Shown here: positions 20,408 to 30,265 of the stretch, piece after piece
How positions within the stretch are numbered: position 1 is the stretch's first letter
Layout of the letters: the number at the start of each line of letters is the position of its first letter
Source of the DNA: Panopea generosa
Lineage: Eukaryota > Mollusca > Bivalvia > Adapedonta > Hiatellidae
DNA: 64,000 nt
Reading direction: 5' to 3'
Assembly (NCBI GenBank): GCA_029582155.1
Contig: CM055906.1
Span: 10,473,101 to 10,537,100, forward strand
Translations under genes and position numbers: made by a program
The notes under the pieces: model-generated
Seen by the model: only the letters and a program-made list of their open reading frames with translations
The model's database searches: none
Told to the model about the DNA's origin: nothing

Positions 20408-23242
20408 TTATATACAACTATATAAAATATTTCTTCTTCTCTCTAAAATCATAAAACAGGTTTTGGCACTTAGTTTCACAACACTTTGGTTCGATAGTAT
20501 ATAGCATAGTTTATCATTATCGCTACACGAATTAAATTCCTTAAAAACACTTACAATTTCTGTCAATAACTCTGATCGAATGGTATCATACAAAGGGCAA
20601 TTTAGTAACACATGCATCTCATTTTCAACTTCATCTTTACAATGAAAGCATACTCGATCATTTACACTCAACTGTCTATATCTTCCAGTTTCTATGGCTA
20701 TTGGAGCAGTGCCACTTCTAAATTTTGCTAAAGCACCTCTATGGCGTCTATTGTATACTAATTTACAGTATGGTTCCACAATATATTCATGTTTGAACTG
20801 TTTATAAAGTCTAAGTTTATTTCCCCCGTTACCTCTTTGTGAAACTTCTCTGTTTACGTCTTCATGCCACTTTGTGACAACGTCATAAACAATCAGTGGT
20901 ATTATTTCGTTTAAAAGTACAAATTTATTTGCATTTTCATTAACATTACCATATCTTTCTACATTATATTTTTTGAACATTTCTAATACTTTAAAATTCC
21001 AGTTCTTGCATCTATTATTACTTTTTGAATTTGACCATAAAAATATCTTTTTATTTAGTCTTGTAGTTTGCATATTAATACAACGACACCAATTTAATAG
21101 TACACATTTCCACACTTTACCAATACATGGTGTCCATCCTATATCTCCAGTAACTGCAGAATTTGGTGTGTATTTACCCACATTTAAAAAATATCTAGCC
21201 GCTCTATTCTGGACAGCATTTATGCTACTAAAATTATGTGTACCCCAAACTCCCGCCCCATACGCAATAACTGGAAAAACAAGATTATCATATAATTTTG
21301 AAAAAACTTCATATGGGAAACCACCGAAAGCTTTTGATTTTGCAATAAGTAGGCCTAACGCTCTGTTTGCAGATTGCGCAACAATTTTTGCAGTCACTGC
21401 AAAATCTAGGTGTTCTGTCAATATAAGACCTAGGTATTTATATTGTGACGTGTACTCAATAACATCATTGCCACACTTAAATATAACATTACAACGTTCA
21501 CATGATGGATTTCTAAAATGTACTATATTGGATTTGGTACAGTTAACTGACAAATAATTGTTTATGCACCAACTATTAAGCATGTTTAACATATATTGTA
21601 GATCTTCTGGTGTTTCTGCTATTAGAACAATATCGTCTGCATATAAAAGAACTGAAATTAGAGTGTCATCTATCAGAACACCCTTCTGTAATGTATTTAT
21701 TTTCAAAGCAAGATCATTAATATACAGGTTAAACAGTATCGGTGATAAAGAACACCCTTGCTTCAAGCCCGTATTTACACTAAACCAGTCCGTGTTAAAA
21801 CCATTTAACTTAATAGAACATAATACATTCTTGTAGAGAGACTGAATGGCTTCTAAAAGTTTCCCCCGAATTCCTAACTTATCTAATTTTTTCCACAGAA
21901 TATCTATATTTACAGTATCATATGCCTTTCTAAAATCAATAAAAGCACAGTAAGTAGATTTTTTCATTTTTTTCCTAGTATCTATTAGGTTTGTTAGAGA
22001 TGTAAGATGGTCAATGGTACTGCGACCTTTACGAAACCCATTTTGACCTTCAAATATAATATCGTTTTGCTCGGTGAAATTTGTAATTCTATTATTCAAT
22101 AAACTACAATAAATTTTATAGACTGTAGATGTAATTGTTATACCCCTATACGACAAAGGGTCTCTTGGATTACTAGATGTACATTTTGGAATAGGAGTAA
22201 TAATACCCTTACCCCACACAGTAGGAACTTTACCTGTATTCAAAAATATATTAAAACACTTATGAAGGTATCTTATAACTATTTCATTCTTTAGGACCTC
22301 CCCTGGAATTTCATCTACTCCAATGGAACGACCATTACGAACATCAAGTACAGATTTTCTTACTTCATCTAACGTAAAACCACAACTAAAGTTTTGAATA
22401 TCATTATTAATATTAAGATTAACATCCACATTTTCTATATCAATATCAGTGTCTATATCTTGATTAAGAAGGTCACAAAAATCTGACTTCCATTTATTAA
22501 AAACAGCTGTTTTATCTGTAACAATTTTACCATCGTTATCTAAAATTTCCATAGGTATGTCTTTTTTTCTATTATCTCTAACACCAACCCGACCAATAGT
22601 TTTCCAAAATTCATTTGGGTTTTTCTTAACATCATTAATAATCTCTTCCTGCAATTTAAACCAGTATTTACGTTTACTTTGTTGTACATTTTTATCGAAT
22701 ATTTTTCTTTTTTCAACATAAACTCTTTTTTTACTGCTTTTTAAAATACCATTAGTCTTTAACCAAATTCTCTCCGCGCTACACATATCATTCCAAAGTT
22801 TACTTAAATTTTCATTCCACCATGGTTTTGAAATTCGTTTACGTTTATTAGAATACCCATATTTTAAAACAACCTTTTTGCTAGGTATTTTCTCTAACAT
22901 TTCATCTTTAATAATACGAGAAAACGAATTATATAAAGTATCTACTGAACTCTGTTCTTGTTCATTATTTTCTAATTTTGAAATCGTTTCTTGAATACTG
23001 TTATCAAAAGCTATTTCTGAATTAAGACAAAAGTGTTCAGGAATATGTCTAACATCAAATTTTGTATACATCTTTTCTGTTACAATATATTCGTTATTTT
23101 GTTCTGCAATTGCAGAATTCAAACATTTAGGATGAAAATAACATGTCAAAAGTGAGTGATCAGGTATACTCCTCGACTCTATACATTGTTCCCGCACCAT
23201 ATCCGATGCAATAGTTTTATACACACTCAAAATACTTGACAC
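20408..23242 (-). CDS. LINE ORF2-like protein: reverse transcriptase, 5'-truncated
   Basis: This 944-codon frame has no stop. Near the N-terminus IPDHSLLTCYF (about 27-36) is the end of an APE-type endonuclease (the S-D-H motif, here PDH), so most of that domain is missing. The RT domain follows: SYRGITITSTVYKIY (364-378), QNGFRKGRST (400-409), DFRKAYD (436-442, motif A), GLKQGCSLSPILF (492-504), YADD (534-537, motif C) and YKYLG (601-605). A C-terminal zinc knuckle C-x2-C-x8-H-x4-C lies at 865-882. The frame opens after a TGA at 23249-23251, and no ATG supports the nominal start (GTG). Known: LINE proteins copy their own RNA into DNA at a nicked target. The copy looks young by its open frame but cannot be autonomous without the endonuclease. 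The clade is not assigned; the layout fits a Jockey/CR1/I-type element. Confidence 0.9.
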   Translation of the reverse strand: MSSILSVYKTIASDMVREQCIESRSIPDHSLLTCYFHPKCLNSAIAEQNNEYIVTEKMYTKFDVRHIPEHFCLNSEIAFDNSIQETISKLENNEQEQSSVDTLYNSFSRIIKDEMLEKIPSKKVVLKYGYSNKRKRISKPWWNENLSKLWNDMCSAERIWLKTNGILKSSKKRVYVEKRKIFDKNVQQSKRKYWFKLQEEIINDVKKNPNEFWKTIGRVGVRDNRKKDIPMEILDNDGKIVTDKTAVFNKWKSDFCDLLNQDIDTDIDIENVDVNLNINNDIQNFSCGFTLDEVRKSVLDVRNGRSIGVDEIPGEVLKNEIVIRYLHKCFNIFLNTGKVPTVWGKGIITPIPKCTSSNPRDPLSYRGITITSTVYKIYCSLLNNRITNFTEQNDIIFEGQNGFRKGRSTIDHLTSLTNLIDTRKKMKKSTYCAFIDFRKAYDTVNIDILWKKLDKLGIRGKLLEAIQSLYKNVLCSIKLNGFNTDWFSVNTGLKQGCSLSPILFNLYINDLALKINTLQKGVLIDDTLISVLLYADDIVLIAETPEDLQYMLNMLNSWCINNYLSVNCTKSNIVHFRNPSCERCNVIFKCGNDVIEYTSQYKYLGLILTEHLDFAVTAKIVAQSANRALGLLIAKSKAFGGFPYEVFSKLYDNLVFPVIAYGAGVWGTHNFSSINAVQNRAARYFLNVGKYTPNSAVTGDIGWTPCIGKVWKCVLLNWCRCINMQTTRLNKKIFLWSNSKSNNRCKNWNFKVLEMFKKYNVERYGNVNENANKFVLLNEIIPLIVYDVVTKWHEDVNREVSQRGNGGNKLRLYKQFKHEYIVEPYCKLVYNRRHRGALAKFRSGTAPIAIETGRYRQLSVNDRVCFHCKDEVENEMHVLLNCPLYDTIRSELLTEIVSVFKEFNSCSDNDKLCYILSNQSVVKLSAKTCFMILERRRNILYSCI

Positions 23243-24590
23243 TTCGCATCACTCTCAAAACATACTAAGAGTTGTTAACACCTGCCCAGGCGTGCAATTA
23301 AGATGTCAACTAATATGCAGAAGCCACATGGCAGCACCCGCTTTCAATACTCCGAAATGACCGGTGATCTCGTACACAGTCGTTGTTTTTTTAAAAATCT
23401 TACAATATTTTTTTTTAATCATAACGAAATACCGCATATTATATTGATTTCATTTTATAAACATAAACTACTACAAACCGCACAAACAAAAGATACTGGG
23501 TGTCGTTTAAAAATGATTGACTTTCAACCAAAGAACAGTTGTCTCTTTGACGTTCACTCCATCACGCTTCGTCATCGCTAACATATTTTCGTTAAAAAAT
23601 CAATAAATTATATACTGATATATATCTCATACTAAAATATTCATCAATTTTCGAAAACACAATTGCTTTGCATCTACACACGGTCATAAGCGTGTCATGC
23701 CAATTCCATTAGATAAACACGTTCATGAAATGTCCATTCAAAGCCAGACTGGTTACACTAAAGTAAACATTACGGAATCGAGAAAGTATGAAACAAATAG
23801 TTGTTAACCAGTCCGTGTTTTTATTTTGCGATTGAATATTTCTATAAGCCGACACAATTTATTTTTGACCTTGTGCCAATGTGTGATGTCGTCACTCTGA
23901 CAGTTTCTTGCGTCATTTTACAGAGCGTTCTATTTCACTTTGTGGAAAAGTATCGGTGTAACAAACATGATTTTCTAAAAACAGCGTGAACACTTTTTAA
24001 ATTGTCAATCGTATAACAGTTCAGCGACTTAAAATCGGTGTTTGGATAAACTGATCTAGTTAGGGTTAGGAGAGGTGTGTAAGCAGGCCATGCGTCACCT
24101 GATTGTTTTATCACACATTTACAAGCAAAGGAACGATGCCCTAGGCAATGTTTTTCACCGATAACTCGGGATTAAGACTTATAACAAAGAAATAAATTAA
24201 AGCTACAGGTATGGCAATTTATAGACTCTGAATAACAGAGAGCAATCATTATTTTACATAATCTTTTAAAATATACATGGGAAATTATCGGAAATAGAAA
24301 ATTTACATTAAAAAAAATAACTTATTTTTATAAATAATATATACTTCAAATTGTTTGTGCGAGGGGTTCAATATTATTGGAAACTTCAATGTGTTTCATG
24401 ATGTTACATTAAGCCAATATAAGGCTAGAAATTTGAAGCCTCTGTAGATTTGTATTTTATCTTAATTTGCTAGTTGTTTGCATGTTTGTAATAATATTTT
24501 TTTCCAAAAAAAAAAATATTATCTAACATAAATATATTCATTTTTTAATGAATAATTGATGGCTAATTGATTGAATTTTTAACATCATTT
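23243..24590. other. No recognised gene
   Basis: I looked on the minus strand for the missing endonuclease half of the LINE and found no convincing motif. The rest is AT-rich spacer. Confidence 0.45.
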
Positions 24591-24594
24591 TATG

Positions 24595-24745
24595 CTATCG
24601 AGTGCTAACAGACAATCAGTTAACCTAACCACTGTTTTATGGAGACCTGAAAGGTTAACCAGTACTCGATCACACCCTATCTCCACAAGTAACTGATAAC
24701 TTTCCCACTTGATTCAGCGGCGAGAGACGAATGATAATAAAAACA
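24595..24745 (-). repeat. SINE family B, partial copy
   Basis: Read in reverse, it carries the family body: GAATCAAGTGGGAAAGTTATC, AGTTACTTGTGGAGATA, GTGTGATCGAGTACTGGTTAA and AACAGTGGTTAGG. The tRNA-like head is absent. Five other copies occur at 36440, 46795, 51050, 57400 and 60940. Confidence 0.75.
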
Positions 24746-24749
24746 CAAT

Positions 24750-25570
24750 GTATATACCCGGTATATCAATCATTTTAAATAAAATCTAACAAGTTTTATT
24801 TGAGGTAACACATAATTCTAATAAATTTTATGTATTTACCTGATAAAATTACATGTAATACTTTGAGTATTATCATCGAAATATGAAATTCGTGCTTACA
24901 ACATTAAGCAGAAATATAACCTAAAATTTAGGATCAATATTTTCTTAATTTCATAAAGTTTAATTTATTAAAAAAAAAACAAATCAATTCATTATCATTG
25001 AAACAATAAAAGCTATGTAAAATACCCTTTGTTATCAGTGTATCACGGGCACCCTGCTGTTACAGGACCAATTGACATGTGACCCGAGGGTCGAGGCATT
25101 GATGCATACAAATAACAAGAATATACATAAAGCCATAAACAAATTATCACTTACAAACATGCGCTAAAATATGATAGTGTTTGTGAAAAACTAAAAAGGA
25201 CCAAAATGTTTTAGATCTATTTTATAAGAAATATATATTCAGAAAGATAAGATATTTTGTAATTCTATTTGATTTATACAGAAATAAGATTTGTTGTTAA
25301 TGTGCTTATTTTGTTAATACAAAGTTTATTTCTTTTTGTAACTCTGTCACACAATCATAATATACAAGGATTTTTATCTCTATATTATTCTATGTTAATA
25401 GTAAATTAACAATATATGGCATAGGGAGTTAATTAAATCTTTATTTAGACATGAGAATATCACTGATAGGTATATCAACCAAGGAATTATATATAAAACA
25501 TTCTATATAAATCATTGATGTCAACATATGAAAGTATGAAGTTCATTGTCTCAAGGAATTAGAGAGAAAT
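24750..25570. other. No recognised gene
   Basis: AT-rich spacer between a SINE fragment and the foldback element. No feature is supported. Confidence 0.4.
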
Positions 25571-25576
25571 GGTATA

Positions 25577-26720
25577 CGGACAAAAGCCCCCCCGGACATA
25601 AGCCCCCTCCAACAGGTAGGGCGGACATAAGCCCCCTCGATGTTTTTGCAAGGCGGACATAAGCCCCCTCGGCTAATCTCAAGGGGCGGACATAACCCCC
25701 CTCGACCATTTTAGCAGGGCGGACAAAAGCCCCCCCGATCCCAAAAAATATAGGGCGGACATAAGCCCCCTTACCTCGTGTACAGAGCGGACAAAAGCCC
25801 CCCTCAATCCGTATAAAATAAAATAAACTGTTTGCCAAAATAGCGTATCAGACACAGCGTCACAGACAACACACCTAATGCACAAGTTATAATAATAATT
25901 ATTATCGGTAATTTTTTCCCCATTGAAGCCTTTATTTTTGTTGAAAACAGCTTCAATTTACTTATGTGAAAATAGTCAGACAAAATTAAGAAAGAGGTTA
26001 AATAAAGACTAACAGGGAAACCTCCTATCAGACACAACGTCTCTTTTGACGACATACCTAATGCACACGTACGAATAACAATTATTACCTTACTCTTCCA
26101 CTGATCGCCGACTGCAGTTTATAAAGCTTGTGTCTGGCAGCGAAAGGGTTAATACGTAAATTTTGCAAACAGATTGGATCCAGATCAGATCTAAGTTGTT
26201 TCACAAACGGAAACAATAAAATAAAATATGAACATTTTGTACTTCAGATAAACGTTGTTGGGGCTTATAAACGCTTTCATCGCCAGACATAAAAAAAAAT
26301 AATGGGAAAAGGCGCCGAGTAGGGTTAAGTTTAACGATAAAAACAGAGTGTGCATTAGGTATGTCGTCAATAAATGACGTTGCGCATTGAGAGTTATAAC
26401 GGGTACTCTCCCTTGCTTTAAACCAAATACGCTATTCTTTTTTTTAAGACATGTTTAACCATTATTGATTCGGAAATTGTTAAGAAGATAAACATTTGAG
26501 CAGACCTATGACCAAAAACAAAGGTGAAGGGGGGTTTATCAACTATATTACTGTAGGTAAGGGGGCTTTTGTCCGCCCTGCTTAAATAGTCGAGGGGGCT
26601 TTTGTCCGCCCCAAAAAAATTAGACGAGGGGGCTTATGTCCGCCTTGCAAAAACATCGAGGGGGCTTATGTCCGCCCTACCGGTTTGAGGGGGCTTATGT
26701 CCGGGGGGGCTTTTGTCCGC
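25577..26720. mobile_element. Foldback-type element with sub-repeated inverted arms
   Basis: The left arm (25577-25805) has seven or eight copies of GGCGGACATAAGCCCCC or its ACAAAAG variant, separated by short spacers. The right arm (about 26555-26720) has the same modules inverted, with matching spacers in mirror order (for example GATGTTTTTGCAAGG at about 25639 against CCTTGCAAAAACATC at about 26644). Inside, a perfect 21-bp inverted repeat (26048-26068 with 26348-26368, core CATACCTAATGCACAC) and a partial direct copy near 25870 continue the symmetry. No protein is encoded. No clear target duplication is seen. This looks like a non-autonomous DNA transposon of foldback or long-TIR type. 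Confidence 0.85.
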
Positions 26721-27850
26721 GAATCGAGAGAAATCTTTATGGCTCCTTGATTGTCCATAATGTCACTTATCATATAAAAAACATTATCCAAAGCAGCTAC
26801 AGAAATTGACGAATACATTGCTCTAGTATAAAAACACGGATATATATTAATCTTTATTATAGCTTAGTTCATCATAGAATCAGTGACTTAATTAATCTTG
26901 GAAATATAAGTTTTTTAGTTTAAACGTAATTATTTTACTTCAATTGTAAAACAAGTTCTTACAACTTAGGCAAATCACATTCAAAGTCTTCCTGGTTACA
27001 ACCATGCAGTCCTAAGCATATACGGATAAAGTGTCTTGCTCAAGGACACCACACATAGTGGAGGATCGAGGATTATATTGTTCGTGCAATAAACCATCAC
27101 AATATGTATTATTTATGTACACTTTATCGCCATCGCCTTACGGAGAAATGGCCCTAAGACATTTGCTACTTCCCTTTAATTCCAAAATATACAAATTGTC
27201 AACCAATCAGTAATTATCAGCCAGCATTTACTACAAACAAGGACTTGTATCTTTATATAAGTCCTTGCTACAAAGGATTAAAAGGAGTAGATGAACAATT
27301 TACTTAATTGCAGTAGGATTAGAATCATTTACAAATTAGAATTTTTTTTTTAAAAAAAGTATAATTAAAATAATAGTTTCTTGTAATTCTATTTGAAATG
27401 TGCACTAAAACTGTAATTTATCAAGAAACTGAAATTATATTATGGGCACTTAGAAAATTATTTAAAAAAACCCAGTCTCTCAATTGATCATATATGCTAA
27501 ACAACGACTAGAGAGACAAGACATATATTAACATAGTAGGTATCCTCCAGGACAGGCACTTTCCATTCAGTATGTATATTGCTAAATGTGACACTGATGC
27601 AACATATTGTCACACCTCACGCTCACCTGTTAATTACACATTGATTAGTTGGAACCAGATATACAAACTAATTAAAAACAATGTAGCATGTACTTATTGG
27701 CATTTACCAAATGAAAACATGGTTTCTGTCTTGAGACTGAAGGCTGCGATTAAAAGATATTATGTAATTTGACGTCATCACGCGAAACGTCTGCAAAAAC
27801 ACCAGTATTTGAAAAAATACCGGTATTTTATAAAACTATTGATTCATTTT
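26721..27850. other. No recognised gene; small hairpin near 27239-27271
   Basis: The only structure seen is the inverted pair CAAGGACTT / AAGTCCTTG around 27239-27271 and an eroded motif GTGTCTTGCTCAAGGACACC near 27031. No exon is supported. Confidence 0.4.
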
Positions 27851-27851
27851 T

Positions 27852-28614
27852 TTATGCTCTCCCAAAAAATATTTTTGGGTGGCATATAGTAATCGCGGCG
27901 TCTGTCCGTCCATCCTTCCGTCCGGTATTTCGTTTCCAGCCTGTAACTTTGTCATGCATATATGGATTTTGTTGATACTTGCTACAAATGATCAACATAA
28001 CATGACGACGTGTTGCAAGTAAAACCCAAACCCGTACCTCAAAGGTCAAAGCCACAATTTGAGTTTGTTTGACAACACTTTGAGTTTGTGTGAGATTTCG
28101 TTTCCGGCCTGTAACTTTGTCATACATAGATGGATTTTTTTTTAAACTTGCTACAAATGATTAACATAACATGACAACATGTCGCGAGTAAGACCCACAC
28201 ACATATCTCAAAGGTCAAGGTCACAATTTGAGTTTGTTTGACAACACTGAGTTTGTGTGAGATTTCGTGTCCAGCCTGTAATTTGTCATGCATATATGAA
28301 TTTTGTTGATACTTGCTACAACTGATCAACATAACATGATGACATGTGAGTAAGGCCCACACCCACACCTCAAAGGTCAAGGTCATAATTTGAGTTTGTT
28401 TGACAATACTTATAGTTTGTGTGAGATTTCGTGTCTGGCCTCTTAACTTTGTCATGCAAAGATGAATTTTAATGATACTTGCTACAAATGATCAACATAA
28501 CATGACGACGTCTTGATATTCATGGATACATCGCTACCTATTATATCATATATTGTTATTTTTCACAGACCATTCGGGGGGCATGTGACACTTAACAGTG
28601 ACATTTCTTGTTTT
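27852..28614 (+). repeat. Dispersed element with four 167-bp internal repeats
   Basis: Starts TGGGTGGCATATAG and ends GGGGGGCATGTGACAC, ACATTTCTTGTTTTT. Internally the unit that begins TTTCGTTTCCAGCCTG recurs at about 27928, 28095, 28262 and 28428, each with ACTTGCTACAAATGATCAAC and, in the first three copies, CAAAGGTCAAG. From memory the AAAGGTCAAGGTCA word is typical of bivalve dispersed repeats. Short frames in it are not genes. Confidence 0.75.
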
Positions 28615-28905
28615 TATAATAACAGTTATTTATTTCTTCTAAAGAAGTCTTATGCATAATAACACCTATTTTAATTCCTAATACTTAATAAAATACATAA
28701 AAATATAAATACAATGACCATAGAATTTTTTTTTTTTTATAATTTTAAGCAATTCAATGTGCATGTACATATTTTATCCCATAACACAATTTAAATTGAT
28801 TGATAACTTCATGAAAAGACAAGAAGTAATGACGATAAAATGTCCCCAATATTCACCCCGGGTGGGCGTCATAACAATGATATAAATAACCGTGCAGTAA
28901 TCTAG
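28615..28905. other. No recognised gene
   Basis: AT-rich spacer. No feature is supported. Confidence 0.4.
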
Positions 28906-28908
28906 AAT

Positions 28909-29208
28909 ATGTACAGACACAAGAAATCCCGAAGGTTGCCGATGTTTGCTGACTTGCAAAAAAAAAATATAGAAGTGTTTCTAAAAAAGTGTAAAAAGGA
29001 CCAAAGAGATAAACTCTTTTATAAAAATAATATCAATGAAAAGCTTAATAAAATATCTTGTTATGCTGATAAGTATAAATTCGGAATAATGCGGTTGAAA
29101 TACGGTGTTGGAGATAAAATACCCTGTCATCCAACAATTTCTTCATTTTGTATAGAACATACAGAGAAATTGGGTATTGTCTTCAATCTTAAAAAGGGGC
29201 AAAAATAA
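28909..29208 (+). CDS. Unrecognised 99-codon open frame
   Basis: Codes for a basic, lysine-rich peptide (MYRHKKSRR at the N-terminus, KKCKKDQRDKLFYKNNINEK in the middle, FNLKKGQK at the end) with no signal peptide, membrane segment or family motif that I recognise. It lies in unique-looking sequence between a dispersed element and the 45-bp satellite, with no visible splice partner. AT-rich DNA yields lysine and asparagine codons by chance, so it may be random. It could also be an exon remnant. Confidence 0.2.
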   Translation: MYRHKKSRRLPMFADLQKKNIEVFLKKCKKDQRDKLFYKNNINEKLNKISCYADKYKFGIMRLKYGVGDKIPCHPTISSFCIEHTEKLGIVFNLKKGQK

Positions 29209-29325
29209 ATTAATTTAAAATTATGAAAAATTAACCTTGTAGGGGACATTTTAAACAACATTTTATGATATGTACAAACTTGATATTTTAAACAGTTATT
29301 GATTTATGAAGATTAAATTCTTCTT

Positions 29326-30119
29326 TGTACAGAGTGGTGTACAGGGTGCACATAGTAGTACACATGCTGGTGTACAGAGTGGTGTACAGGGTACACATAG
29401 TTGTACACATAGTGGTGTACAGGGTACACATAGTAGTACACATGCTGGTGTACAGGGTACACATAGTTGTACACATACTGGTGTACAGAGTGGTGTACAG
29501 GGTACACATAGTAGTACATACTTTTTTTATACAGGTGGACAGAGTGGTGTACAGTGTACACATAGTAATACACATACAGGTGTACAGAGTGGTGTACACT
29601 ATATACATAGTAGTACACAAACAGGTGTACAGAGTGTTATACAGTGTACACATAGTAGTACACATACTGGTGTACAGAGTGGTGTACATGGTACACATAG
29701 TTGTACACATACTGGTGTACAGAGTGGTGTACAGGTACACAATGTAGTGGTCATACTGGTGTACAGAGTGCTGTACAGTGTACACATAGTAATACACATA
29801 CTGGTGTACAGAGTGGTGTACAGTGTACACATTGTAGTGCACATACTGGTGTACAAAGTGGTGTAAAATATATACATAGTAGTACACAATGTCATACAGG
29901 TGAACAAAGTGGTGCACAGTGAACACATAGTAATACACATACAGGTGTACAGAGTTGTGTCATGGTACACATAGTAGTACACATACAGGTGTACAGAGTG
30001 GTATACAGGGTACACATAGTAGTACACATACTGGTGTACAGAGTGGTATACAGGGTACACATTGTAGTACACATACAGGTGTACAGAGTGGTGTACTGGG
30101 TACACATTGTAGTACACAA
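29326..30119 (+). repeat. Satellite array of 45-bp unit, part 2
   Basis: About 17-18 copies of the unit seen at 18841-19605, in the same orientation, 9.7 kb further on. Variants include CTGTACAGTGTACAC and CATACAGGTG forms. Frames of 101-216 codons on both strands are products of the 45-bp period (15 codons). Confidence 0.95.
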
Positions 30120-30265
30120 TTAATGATATGGAAATAGCTACTAATTTCCATAAAATGTAATGAGTCTTTTACCAAAAAGCGTTTTTATTTTAATGTTGTG
30201 CTGAAAGCTATCATTTTTGGAAGGCTATCATGTTTTATAAATTTGGCTTCACTCAATAATTTTTT

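Noticed and set aside
20973-21836. Plus-strand frames of 194 and 92 codons
   Set aside because: Antisense shadows of the LINE reverse transcriptase.
23303-23581. 92-codon plus-strand frame upstream of the LINE as its endonuclease or a host gene
   Set aside because: Wrong strand for the LINE, no endonuclease motif, no family match.
27572-27975. Two short plus-strand frames as exons
   Set aside because: No motif or splice sites. The second overlaps the dispersed element at 27852.
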